Assembly: GCF_002101675.1 (NCBI RefSeq)
Contig: NZ_LQOY01000082.1
Span: forward strand, 1 to 51,166
DNA: 51,166 nucleotides
Source of the DNA: Mycobacterium gordonae
GTDB lineage: Bacteria; Actinomycetota; Actinomycetes; Mycobacteriales; Mycobacteriaceae
Direction: 5' to 3'
This document shows positions 1 to 9,374 of this stretch, in pieces. The notes under the pieces were generated by a model. It had not been told where the DNA came from. It saw only the letters and a program-made list of their open reading frames with translations, and did not search any database. The position numbers and the translations under genes are program-made. Position 1 is the first letter of the stretch. Each line of letters begins with the position of its first letter.

Positions 1-138
1 TGCCAGGAGTTCATCGCCCAGTTGGGCCGCAACTTCCAGGTGATCTACGAGCAGGCCAACACCCACGGCCAGAAGGTCCAGTCGGCCGGCAACAACATGG
101 CGCAGACCGACAGCGCCGTCGGGTCCAGCTGGGCCTGA
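1..138 (+). CDS. esxV: ESAT-6-like WXG100 protein, EsxN/EsxV subfamily, C-terminal fragment
   Basis: The last 45 codons of a gene whose start lies outside the window. The readable protein begins CQEFIAQLGRNFQVIYEQAN and ends in the subfamily signature NNMAQTDSAVGSSWA before TGA at 136-138. This tail is characteristic of the M. tuberculosis Mtb9.9 (EsxN/EsxV/EsxI/EsxL/EsxO) group, small helical-hairpin proteins secreted by type VII systems as heterodimers with a partner Esx protein. Synteny with the following Rv3618 and ephA orthologues makes it the positional equivalent of Rv3619c (EsxV), so its partner EsxW should lie just left of the window. It is convergent with the alcohol dehydrogenase gene and followed by a strong hairpin. 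Family assignment is firm; the exact paralogue name rests on synteny. Confidence 0.88.
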   Translation, partial: CQEFIAQLGRNFQVIYEQANTHGQKVQSAGNNMAQTDSAVGSSWA

Positions 139-150
139 GCCTGACACATT

Positions 151-183
151 GACGGCGGCGGCAATTTATTTGCCGCCGCCGTT
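151..183 (+). terminator. Perfect hairpin between convergent genes
   Basis: Positions 152-164 pair perfectly with 170-182 (13 bp, GC-rich core), plus a G-T closing pair 151/183, around a 5-nt tttat loop. There is no long U-tract, as is common for mycobacterial terminators. Its position between the esx stop (138) and the convergent dehydrogenase stop (201) fits a bidirectional terminator. Confidence 0.8.
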
Positions 184-200
184 GCTATTGGCGGCACCTT

Positions 201-1214
201 CTACGGCGTGACCAGGATCTTGCAGTGTCGCCCCGGATCAGCGAGATCGTCGAAAGCGGCACCTACGCCGGCCAAATCGACCTCGCCGGTGATCATCGGG
301 GCGACATCGATGCGGCCCTCGGCGATCGCATGCAACGCCTCGACGAATTCCTCTGGTGTATAGGCGTTGACGAATTGCAAATTGAGCTCCTTGGCGATCG
401 CGAAGAACGGATGCACGGTGTCGGGCTGCATGCAGACACCCGCCACCACCACCCGGGTGCCGTTGCGCGCCCGCTGCATGATGTCGTCGATGATGCCGGG
501 CACCCCGACCGCTTCGAAGACCACCCGCGTCTTGACGGTGTCGAACGGCGAACCCTGCGCCGGGTCCACCGTCTGGTGAGCGCCCATCTTGGCTGCCAGC
601 TCACGCCGCTTCGGCGAGAAGTCGGACGCCACAATGTTTTCCACACCACGCACCCGCAGCGACGCGATGATGGAGATGCCGATCGGCCCGCAGCCGATCA
701 CCAGGGCCGTCTCACCGGCTCCGATGCCGGATTTATTCACCGCGTGCAGTCCCACCGCCATCGGTTCGGCCAGGGCGGCATGCCTGGGGTCCAGGCCGTT
801 GGGGATGGCGAGCAACAGCCGGGCCGACAGCAACATCCGCTCGGCGTAGCCCCCGAGCGTGGTGTTGCTGAATACGATGGGTTCAACCCCCTTGTCGGAC
901 AACACCACCGGAATGGACGTGACCAGGGTCCCGGGGGGATGGGTTGCGGTATCGGGGCCGGCTTCGAGCACCTCGGCGCTGAACTCGTGACCCATGAAGA
1001 CGTCCTGATCGAGATCCAGGTCCATCGCACCCCGACCGCGGGCCAGTTGATTGCTCAGCGCCACCACCTCGGCGCCGTGCGCTGCGAAATGCAGGTCAGA
1101 GCCACAGATCCCGCAGCATCGGACCGCGACGACGACCTGTCCGGGACCCGGCACGGGTTCCGGCACGTCGTCTCGGTAGACCATCCGTCCGTCGCGCAAT
1201 ACCGACGCGCGCAT
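201..1214 (-). CDS. Zinc-dependent alcohol dehydrogenase (MDR superfamily)
   Basis: 337-aa medium-chain dehydrogenase/reductase. The N-terminal catalytic domain carries the catalytic-zinc residues Cys37 in GICGSDLH, His76-Glu77 in MGHEF and a Glu in ALAEPMAVG. The four-cysteine structural-zinc lobe of classical ADHs is not visible. The central Rossmann domain has the NAD(P)-binding motif GCGPIG near residue 174. The substrate is unknown; the family oxidises secondary alcohols and diols. Its ATG shares one base with the TGA of the upstream monooxygenase gene (TGATG at 1212-1216), so translation is probably coupled and the three genes ephA-monooxygenase-ADH form one leftward operon. H37Rv has no ADH between Rv3618 and Rv3619c, so this gene is an addition (or a loss in M. 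tuberculosis). Confidence 0.88.
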   Translation of the reverse strand: MRASVLRDGRMVYRDDVPEPVPGPGQVVVAVRCCGICGSDLHFAAHGAEVVALSNQLARGRGAMDLDLDQDVFMGHEFSAEVLEAGPDTATHPPGTLVTSIPVVLSDKGVEPIVFSNTTLGGYAERMLLSARLLLAIPNGLDPRHAALAEPMAVGLHAVNKSGIGAGETALVIGCGPIGISIIASLRVRGVENIVASDFSPKRRELAAKMGAHQTVDPAQGSPFDTVKTRVVFEAVGVPGIIDDIMQRARNGTRVVVAGVCMQPDTVHPFFAIAKELNLQFVNAYTPEEFVEALHAIAEGRIDVAPMITGEVDLAGVGAAFDDLADPGRHCKILVTP

Positions 1215-2401
1215 CAGGTTGGCGTACCGTCGTGTTCGGCAACATGCTGGGAGATCGCCTGCACGACGGCCTGTCCGGCACGCCCGATCAGCTCCTCACG
1301 CTTGTCTTTGGCCCATTCGTGGGAGGCGCGCGGTGCTTCCAGCTGGCCCTTGAAGTAGGGAATGACCTTGCGGGCGAACAGATCATAAGAGTGGAAGGTC
1401 GCCTGCGGTGAGGCCCAGTCGTGCCCGAGCAGCAGCAAGGTGCCGAAACCGCCCGAACGGTTCAGCAGGTCTTCGATGTGGGCGATCGCGTCCTCGGGCG
1501 TGCCGATGCAGCAATTCCCTTTGGCGGCATAATCTTCGACGAACTCGCGGGGTGACTGCGTGCCTTCGACGGTGTTCGACAACGGCACAAAGCCCGCGGC
1601 GCCGAAGTACTTGGCGAAATCCATCAGCCCGTAGGTGCAATCCTCGATCGCCTGATCACGCGTGTCGGCGATGTGCATGATGCTCAATACCCGCCAACCG
1701 GTGCGGTCCGGCTCGGGACGCCCTGCCTTGGCGGCCTGCTCGCATACCACGTCCCAGGTGTTCTCAAGGGCGGCAAAGCCACCCGGAACCGACATCGACA
1801 GCGACAGCAGCGACGTGCCCAGCGCGCCGGCCAGGCGCGGTCCGGACGGTGAAATCATTGCGGCAGTGGATATCTCGGGGTAGGGCCAGGTGTAGGGGCG
1901 GATGTGCAATTGGGCGTCGCGCAGGGTGAACCACTCCGCGTGACGGTCGATGCGCTCCTCGGGCGCCGCCCGGAACAACGCGAGGATCGCTTCGAGGGAT
2001 TCCTGCATCATCCGGCGCTGGTCAACCGGGTCGATGCCCATCATGTACGCGTCGGAGGGCAGCGCGCCGGGTCCGGTGCCGAACATGACGCGGCCCCGGG
2101 TCAGGTGATCCAGTAGTACCCAGCGATCGGCCACCATCAGCGGATGGTGATAGGGCAGTGATACCACGCCGGTACCCAGTCGAATGTGCTTGGTGCGTTC
2201 GGCAGCGGCCGCGATGAAGACCTCGGGACAGGCGATCAATTCGTAACCACCGGAATGGTGTTCGCCGAACCAGGCCTCGTCATAACCCAGGCGGTCCAGC
2301 GCGACGACCCGCTCCATGTCGTATTCGAGAGCCACCGTCGGAGATTGTCCGGTCGGATGAAACGGCGTGATGAAGACGCCGAATCGCATTGGTGCGCTCA
2401 C
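1214..2401 (-). CDS. LLM-class flavin-dependent monooxygenase (Rv3618 orthologue)
   Basis: 395-aa bacterial-luciferase-like TIM-barrel oxidoreductase that would use reduced FMN/F420-type flavin and O2. Family features include the N-terminal strand MRFGVFITPFHP, AWFGEHHSGG near residue 45, and the GTGVVSLPYHHP and GRVMFGTGPGALPSD segments. The GTG start at 2401 gives MSAPMRFG and 395 aa, the length of M. tuberculosis Rv3618; an in-frame ATG one codon upstream (2404) is also possible. The start overlaps the ephA stop (GTGA), and the stop overlaps the ADH start. The substrate is not known. Grouping with an epoxide hydrolase and an alcohol dehydrogenase suggests a short oxidative catabolic route (inference). 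Confidence 0.9.
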   Translation of the reverse strand: MSAPMRFGVFITPFHPTGQSPTVALEYDMERVVALDRLGYDEAWFGEHHSGGYELIACPEVFIAAAAERTKHIRLGTGVVSLPYHHPLMVADRWVLLDHLTRGRVMFGTGPGALPSDAYMMGIDPVDQRRMMQESLEAILALFRAAPEERIDRHAEWFTLRDAQLHIRPYTWPYPEISTAAMISPSGPRLAGALGTSLLSLSMSVPGGFAALENTWDVVCEQAAKAGRPEPDRTGWRVLSIMHIADTRDQAIEDCTYGLMDFAKYFGAAGFVPLSNTVEGTQSPREFVEDYAAKGNCCIGTPEDAIAHIEDLLNRSGGFGTLLLLGHDWASPQATFHSYDLFARKVIPYFKGQLEAPRASHEWAKDKREELIGRAGQAVVQAISQHVAEHDGTPT

Positions 2402-3363
2402 CATTCCACTCCTTCGAGGAATTCCAGCAAGGCCGAGTTGACTTCGTCGGGCCGTTCCTGTTGCAGCCAGTGCCCGGCGCCGTCGATCATGAGCTCGCGG
2501 TAGGGTCCGCTGACCACTTCCGCGGCGCGGTCGCTACGCGTGAATGCCAGCACCGGATCGGCCGTGCCGCCGATAAACAGGCACGGCACCGCAATCTTGG
2601 CGCCGTCGAGTTCCGCCGTCGTCTCCCAGTTGCGGTCCATGTTGCGGTACCAATTGAGCCCGCCGGTGAAGCCGGTGCGAGTGAATTCGGCGACGTAGTG
2701 CTCGATTTCGTCCTGGCTGATCCAGTCGGGCAGCGAGTCGGGTTCCGGAAGCCGGTCGATGAACCCCTCCGGCCCGGGCGCCACCATCCGTAAAGCCGCG
2801 TCCTGGTCGCCCGTCAACTGCAGACTGCCCATCATTCGGCGCATTACCCGCGCAGGGTCGCCGTTCAGTTCGGCGTCGGCGACGCCGGGTTCCTGGAAAT
2901 ACAGGATGTAGAAGAAGTTCTCACCGAAGGTGCGCCGCAAGGCAACGGTAACCGGCCGCTTGGCGCGCGGCACCGGGGGAACGCTCAGTGCTGCCACCGC
3001 GGCGACGCGATCGGGATGCAGCAGGCCCGCGTTCCACACCACCATGGCGCCCCAGTCGTGGCCGACCCACGCCGCGCGCTCGGCGCCGACATCGTCGAGC
3101 AGTCCCACGATGTCGGCGGTCAGGTGGTGGATGTCGTAGGCGTCGATCGCCTCCGGGGATGACGAGCCGCCGTAACCGCGCTGGTCGGGTGCGAGCACGT
3201 GGTAGCCGGCGTCGGCGAGCACCGGGATCTGGTGTCGCCAGGAGTAGGCAAGTTCGGGAAAGCCGTGACAGAGCACGACGACGGGCGCACCTCGGTCTCC
3301 GGCCTCGACCACCCGTAACCGCACACCGTTGGTGTCAACTAACCGTTCGGTTGATTCGCCCAT
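2398..3363 (-). CDS. ephA: Epoxide hydrolase EphA (alpha/beta hydrolase)
   Basis: 321-aa alpha/beta hydrolase matching M. tuberculosis Rv3617 in length and sequence. Visible family motifs: HGFPELAYSWRHQ (oxyanion-hole HGXP), the nucleophile elbow GHDWGAMVVWN with the catalytic Asp, cap-domain tyrosines, and a C-terminal GAGHWLQQE carrying the catalytic His. Epoxide hydrolases of this group open epoxides to vicinal diols through an ester intermediate on the Asp. It is the first gene of a leftward three-gene operon; its TGA (2398-2400) overlaps the start of the monooxygenase gene. The start ATG at 3363 faces the divergent VOC gene across an 80-bp gap that must hold both promoters. Confidence 0.92.
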   Translation of the reverse strand: MGESTERLVDTNGVRLRVVEAGDRGAPVVVLCHGFPELAYSWRHQIPVLADAGYHVLAPDQRGYGGSSSPEAIDAYDIHHLTADIVGLLDDVGAERAAWVGHDWGAMVVWNAGLLHPDRVAAVAALSVPPVPRAKRPVTVALRRTFGENFFYILYFQEPGVADAELNGDPARVMRRMMGSLQLTGDQDAALRMVAPGPEGFIDRLPEPDSLPDWISQDEIEHYVAEFTRTGFTGGLNWYRNMDRNWETTAELDGAKIAVPCLFIGGTADPVLAFTRSDRAAEVVSGPYRELMIDGAGHWLQQERPDEVNSALLEFLEGVEW

Positions 3364-3443
3364 CGTCTCACCAAATCACAACACCACCGGCCTGAGAAGG
3401 GGCGTTGTCGGTTCTCGACCGCTCGGCGGCGCATCATGGCTTC

Positions 3444-3857
3444 ATGCGGCTGGACCATGTGGTGCTCTGGACGAAGAACCCGGCCAGGGCGATGGATTTC
3501 TACACCCGGGTGGTCGGACTTGCGCCGGTCCGATACGAGGAATTCCAGGCCGGTGAGGCACCTTTCCCCAGTGTGCGCGTCAGCGACGACGCCATCATCG
3601 ACCTGCTGCCGGCCGACGGTGCGCCGGGCACCGAGGCGATGACGAAAGTCGAGGGCAGTGCGGGACATCCGGTCAACCACGTCTGCCTGGCCATGACGAA
3701 GGACGAGTACAACGAGCTGGACCGCCGCCTGCAGGCTGAGGGCGTGGATACCAGTGCGCGGCTGAACCACAGCTTCGGAGCTCGGGGCTGGGCGCCGCAG
3801 GGCTACTACTTCGCCGACCCGGACGGCAACGTGATCGAGGCCCGCTTCTACGAGTAG
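3444..3857 (+). CDS. VOC (glyoxalase/dioxygenase-fold) family protein
   Basis: 137-aa small protein of the vicinal-oxygen-chelate superfamily: starts MRLDHVVLWTKNPARAMDFY, and ends GYYFADPDGNVIEARFYE, the two halves of the paired beta-alpha-beta-beta-beta fold. Metal-ligand candidates are His5 (LDHVV), a mid-protein His (VNHVCLAM) and the C-terminal Glu (VIEARF). I chose ATG 3444 over the in-frame upstream start at 3405, because the fold begins immediately at MRLDHV. It is divergent from ephA. Possible roles are glyoxalase, extradiol dioxygenase or antibiotic-binding protein; the specific function cannot be called. Confidence 0.82.
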   Translation: MRLDHVVLWTKNPARAMDFYTRVVGLAPVRYEEFQAGEAPFPSVRVSDDAIIDLLPADGAPGTEAMTKVEGSAGHPVNHVCLAMTKDEYNELDRRLQAEGVDTSARLNHSFGARGWAPQGYYFADPDGNVIEARFYE

Positions 3858-3937
3858 CTCCTTCGCCGAGCGTGAAGCTGGGCTTCACGGTCGATGAGTC
3901 GGGAACTCGCGATCGTTGACTAGGAGACATGCGCGAT

Positions 3938-4036
3938 CCGCTGCGCTCCGGCGCTGCCGGAGCTTGCGGTCACCACTGGAACAAGGGTGGTGACCCGCTG
4001 CGCTCCGGCGCTGCCGGAGCTCGCGGTCACCACTGG
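3938..4036. repeat. Pair of 42-bp hairpin-containing direct repeats
   Basis: Two copies of a 42-bp unit at 3938-3979 and 3995-4036 differ at one base. Each contains the inverted repeat CTCCGGC-gct-GCCGGAG flanked by weaker outer pairing (ccgc/gcgg), so each can fold into a long stem. The 15-bp spacer plus flanks adds TCACCAC/GTGGTGA complementarity. The pair lies just upstream of ftsH, where H37Rv carries espACD. The same general design recurs at 23311-23478. Confidence 0.85.
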
Positions 4037-4099
4037 CGGTAACCTGGACATTTCCAGCTGCGTTAATCGGAAGGACCTGGCCCCCTCGGCCGATGATTG

Positions 4100-6334
<2,235 letters not shown>

Positions 6335-6349
6335 CCAACGGAGGGTTCG

Positions 6350-6952
6350 ATGACACAGCTGGAATCCAGAGAGACCGGCGCCCGCCCATTCGACCAGGAA
6401 CGCGCCGAGGCTGCGGTGCGCGAGCTGCTGATCGCGCTCGGCGAAGATCCTGATCGCCACGGTCTCCGCGACACCCCGGCTCGCGTGGTGCGCGCCTACC
6501 GGGAGATCTTCGCCGGGCTCTACACGGAGCCCACCTCGGTGCTCAACGCCATGTTCGACGAGAACCACGATGAATTGGTGCTCGTCAAAGGGATACCGAT
6601 GTACTCCACGTGCGAGCATCATCTGGTGGCCTTCCACGGGGTGGCCCACGTCGGTTACATCCCGGGAGTGGACGGCAGGGTCACCGGCCTGTCGAAGATC
6701 GCCCGGCTGGTTGACCTCTACGCCAAACGTCCACAGGTCCAGGAGCGACTCACCAGCCAGATCGCGGACGCCCTGGTCAACAAACTGGACCCGCGTGGGG
6801 TCATCGTCGTGGTCGAGGCAGAGCATCTGTGCATGGCGATGCGCGGCGTCCGCAAACCTGGCGCCACCACGACGACGTCAGCGGTGCGCGGCCAGTTCAA
6901 GACCGACGCTGCGTCCCGGGCGGAAGCGCTCGATCTCATCTTGCGTAAGTGA
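6350..6952 (+). CDS. folE: GTP cyclohydrolase I
   Basis: 200-aa enzyme that converts GTP to 7,8-dihydroneopterin triphosphate, the first step of tetrahydrofolate synthesis. Zinc ligands are visible in [12 protein letters not shown] (Cys and His) and EHLCMAMRG (Cys), and the substrate-binding [10 protein letters not shown] segment is intact. A strong Shine-Dalgarno (ggaggg) sits 6 nt before ATG 6350. Its TGA overlaps the GTG of folP (GTGA), the first of several overlaps that couple the folate genes. Orthologue of Rv3609c. Confidence 0.97.
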   Translation: MTQLESRETGARPFDQERAEAAVRELLIALGEDPDRHGLRDTPARVVRAYREIFAGLYTEPTSVLNAMFDENHDELVLVKGIPMYSTCEHHLVAFHGVAHVGYIPGVDGRVTGLSKIARLVDLYAKRPQVQERLTSQIADALVNKLDPRGVIVVVEAEHLCMAMRGVRKPGATTTTSAVRGQFKTDAASRAEALDLILRK

Positions 6953-7791
6953 GTTCGGCACCCGTGCAGGTGATGGGGGTGCTCAACGTCACTGACGACT
7001 CGTTCTCTGATGGCGGGCGTTATCTCGATGCGGACTGCGCCGTCGAACACGGGTTGGCTTTGGCCGCCGCAGGTGCCGACATCGTCGACGTCGGGGGAGA
7101 ATCGACCAGGCCCGGAGCGACGCGGGTGGCCCCCGAGGTGGAAACCGCGCGTGTGATCCCCGTTGTGAAACAGCTTGCGGCACAAGGAATCAGGGTCAGC
7201 ATAGACACCATGCACGCGCCGGTGGCGCGGGCGGCGCTGGACAACGGTGCGCAGCTCGTCAACGACGTGTCGGGCGGCCGTGCCGACCGGGCCATGGCGC
7301 CGCTGTTGGCCGAGGCCGGTGTGCCCTGGGTGCTCATGCACTGGCGGCCGGTATCGGCGGACCACCCGCACCGGGTGCCGGAATACCGCGACGTGGTGGC
7401 CGATGTGCGCGCTGACCTGCTCGCCAGTGTGGACGATGCGGTAGCGGCCGGCGTTGACCCGGCCAACCTGCTGATCGACCCCGGACTGGGTTTCGCCAAG
7501 ACGGGACAACACAATTGGGCTCTGCTTCGCGGCCTACCGGAGTTGGTGGCCACCGGCTTCCCCGTCTTGCTGGGTGCCTCCCGAAAACGGTTCCTCGGTA
7601 CGTTGCTGGCCGGGCCCGACGGTACGCCGCGGCCGGCTGACGGCCGCGAGACCGCGACAGCGGTGATCTCGGCATTGGCGGTGTTGCACGGGATTTGGGG
7701 GGTGCGTGTGCATGACGTGCGCGCATCGGTCGACGCCCGCAAGGTCGTCGAGGCGTGGCAGGGTGCGGAAGGGACGACGACCGGTGGCTGA
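6949..7791 (+). CDS. folP: Dihydropteroate synthase
   Basis: 280-aa TIM-barrel enzyme joining para-aminobenzoate to 6-hydroxymethyl-dihydropterin diphosphate; the sulfonamide target. Signature motifs: [15 protein letters not shown] at the N-terminus, [11 protein letters not shown], an Asn-Asp pair in [16 protein letters not shown], and GASRKRFLG near the C-terminus. The GTG start at 6949 overlaps the folE stop and yields the same 280-aa length as Rv3608c (FolP1), the functional paralogue; the inactive FolP2 lies elsewhere in M. tuberculosis. The stop at 7789-7791 lies inside the folB start region. Confidence 0.97.
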   Translation: MSSAPVQVMGVLNVTDDSFSDGGRYLDADCAVEHGLALAAAGADIVDVGGESTRPGATRVAPEVETARVIPVVKQLAAQGIRVSIDTMHAPVARAALDNGAQLVNDVSGGRADRAMAPLLAEAGVPWVLMHWRPVSADHPHRVPEYRDVVADVRADLLASVDDAVAAGVDPANLLIDPGLGFAKTGQHNWALLRGLPELVATGFPVLLGASRKRFLGTLLAGPDGTPRPADGRETATAVISALAVLHGIWGVRVHDVRASVDARKVVEAWQGAEGTTTGG

Positions 7792-8185
7792 CCGAATTGA
7801 ATTGCGTGGCCTCAAAGTTCGCGGACGCCACGGCGTATTCGAACACGAACGGCGCAACGGGCAGGACTTCGTCGTCGACATCACGGTGTGGATCGACCTG
7901 GCCCGGGCGGCGGCCAGCGATGAGCTGGACGACACCTACGACTACGGAGCGTTGGCGCAGTTGGTGGCCGACATCGTCGGCGGAACGCCGCGGAACCTCA
8001 TCGAAACGGTGGGAGCCGACATCGCCGAGCGGGTCATCACCGACGAGCGGGTGCACGCCGTCGAGGTGACCGTCCACAAGCCGCAGGCCCCCATCTCGCA
8101 AGCCTTCGACGACGTGGCCGTGGTGACCCGGCGGTCCCGGCGCGGCGGGCGCGGCTCCGTGATCCCGGCGGGCACGGTCGTATGA
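7784..8185 (+). CDS. folB: Dihydroneopterin aldolase
   Basis: 133-aa enzyme that cleaves 7,8-dihydroneopterin to 6-hydroxymethyl-dihydropterin and glycolaldehyde. Family residues include [16 protein letters not shown], the catalytic-region DTYDYG (Glu/Tyr contact segment), [11 protein letters not shown], and the catalytic Lys in TVHKPQAPI. The GTG at 7784 gives MADRIELRG and 133 aa, matching Rv3607c; this start overlaps folP by 8 nt, so coupling is likely. Its TGA (8183-8185) overlaps an ATG at 8182 that opens the MIRU chain leading to folK. Confidence 0.95.
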   Translation: MADRIELRGLKVRGRHGVFEHERRNGQDFVVDITVWIDLARAAASDELDDTYDYGALAQLVADIVGGTPRNLIETVGADIAERVITDERVHAVEVTVHKPQAPISQAFDDVAVVTRRSRRGGRGSVIPAGTVV

Positions 8186-8319
8186 CAAGCGATGAGGAGG
8201 AGCGGCGGCTGTGACTTCCGCCGGCGACGATGCAGAGCGAAGCGATGAGGAGGAGCGGCGGCTGTGACTTCCGCCGGCGACGATGCAGAGCGAAGCGATG
8301 AGGAGGAGCGGCGCCTGTG
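8182..8319 (+). repeat. MIRU-type 53-bp tandem repeats with chained mini-ORFs
   Basis: About 2.4 copies of a 53-bp unit separate folB from folK. The unit contains gacgatgcagagcgaagc and gatgaggaggagcggcg, the hallmark core of mycobacterial interspersed repetitive units (53-bp class). Each junction is a 4-base start/stop overlap: ATG 8182 overlaps the folB TGA and opens a 10-codon ORF ending 8214; GTG 8211 opens an 18-codon ORF ending 8267; GTG 8264 opens an identical-length ORF ending 8320; that stop overlaps the folK GTG at 8317. The purine-rich gaggaggag in each unit is a ready Shine-Dalgarno 6-7 nt before the next start. The last unit differs by one base (ggcgcctg for ggcggctg). Confidence 0.93.
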
Positions 8320-8808
8320 ACACGAGCGGTGTTGTCCATCGGCTCCAACCTGGGTGACCGGTTGGCCCATCTACAGTCAGTCGTCGAGGGGCTCGGCGAC
8401 GCGGTCGTTGCGGTCTCGCCGGTGTACGAGACCGACCCGTGGGGTGGCGTGGAGCAGGAGCCGTTCCTCAACGCCGTGCTGATTGCCGAGGACCCGGCCC
8501 GCGATCCACACGCTTGGCTACGCCGGGCTCACGAGATGGAACAGGCGGCCGGACGGGTGCGAGAACGCCGTTGGGGGCCGCGCACGCTCGATGTCGACCT
8601 GGTGGTCTGTTACGGACCACAGGGCCAGATCACCGTCGACGACCGCGACCTGACGTTGCCGCATCCGCGGGCCCATCTGCGGGCCTTCGTGTTGGTGCCG
8701 TGGCTGGACGTTGATCCGGCCGCCGAACTGTCCCGGCCGGTGCGCGAGTTGCTGACCGAATTGGATGGTGACGTGGTGCGCCCGACTGCACTGGCGCTGG
8801 GAGCCTGA
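8317..8808 (+). CDS. folK: 2-amino-4-hydroxy-6-hydroxymethyldihydropteridine diphosphokinase
   Basis: 163-aa HPPK, transferring pyrophosphate from ATP to 6-hydroxymethyl-dihydropterin to make the folP substrate. Motifs: VLSIGSNLGDR at the N-terminus, VYETDPWGG, FLNAVLIAE, the ATP/magnesium loop RWGPRTLDVDLV with two metal-binding Asp, and LPHPRAHLRAFVLVPW. The GTG at 8317 is overlapped by the stop of the preceding MIRU mini-ORF. It is somewhat shorter than Rv3606c because a C-terminal segment is reduced. The TGA shares a base with the next gene's ATG (TGATG at 8808). Confidence 0.95.
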   Translation: MTRAVLSIGSNLGDRLAHLQSVVEGLGDAVVAVSPVYETDPWGGVEQEPFLNAVLIAEDPARDPHAWLRRAHEMEQAAGRVRERRWGPRTLDVDLVVCYGPQGQITVDDRDLTLPHPRAHLRAFVLVPWLDVDPAAELSRPVRELLTELDGDVVRPTALALGA

Positions 8809-9287
8809 TGGGCCCAACGCGCAAACGTGACCTCACGGCCGTGGTGCTCGGTGCCGCGTTGCTGGGCTACCTGCTGATCACCGTGCTGTACCGGTACTTT
8901 CCGCCGATCACCGTGTGGAGTGGGGTTTCGTTGCTGGTGGTCGCCGTCGCGGAAGCCCTGTGGGCGCGCACCGTGCGCGCCAAGATCAATGACGGTGAGA
9001 TCGGTGACGCCCCCGGTCGGCTGCACCCCCTGGCGGTGGCGCGCAGCCTGATGGTCGCCAAGGCGTCGGCTTGGGTGGGAGCGGTGATGCTGGGTTGGTG
9101 GCTGGGAGTCCTGGTGTACTTTCTGCCACGCCGGTCCTGGATGCGGGCCGCCGCCGAGGACACCGGGGGCGCGGTGGTGGCCGCGGCCAGCGCACTGGCT
9201 CTGGTGATCGCGGCGATGTGGCTGCAGCATTGCTGCAAGTCGCCTCCGCAGGACTCGGGCGAGCCCGGCGAGGGGGCCGAGACGTAG
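8808..9287 (+). CDS. DUF3180 membrane protein (Rv3605c orthologue)
   Basis: 159-aa integral membrane protein with four predicted TM helices (about residues 10-28, 35-50, 86-107 and 121-141), separated by short charged loops. The C-terminal tail is hydrophilic (SPPQDSGEPGEG). It matches the actinobacterial DUF3180 family that consistently follows folK; no biochemical function is established. The start overlaps the folK stop by one base, so it is co-translated with the folate genes, which hints at, but does not show, a folate- or pterin-related role. Confidence 0.88.
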   Translation: MGPTRKRDLTAVVLGAALLGYLLITVLYRYFPPITVWSGVSLLVVAVAEALWARTVRAKINDGEIGDAPGRLHPLAVARSLMVAKASAWVGAVMLGWWLGVLVYFLPRRSWMRAAAEDTGGAVVAAASALALVIAAMWLQHCCKSPPQDSGEPGEGAET

Positions 9288-9360
9288 CCGCCCGGTCCAC
9301 CTGACAGCTCTCGTCGAGAATCGCCGGACTGGCGCGACACGCCAAGTGACCTCGCCCGGG

Positions 9361-9366
9361 TACAGT
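9361..9366 (+). promoter_or_regulatory. Candidate -10 (TACAGT) for a leaderless transcript
   Basis: TACAGT lies 8 nt before ATG 9375 and no Shine-Dalgarno is seen, so the transcription start would fall at or next to the ATG. No convincing -35 is visible. Confidence 0.5.
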
Positions 9367-9374
9367 CAGGGGCC

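Noticed and set aside
225..1358. 377-aa plus-strand frame over the alcohol dehydrogenase
   Set aside because: Shadow of the dehydrogenase gene, whose catalytic and NAD motifs are clear on the minus strand.
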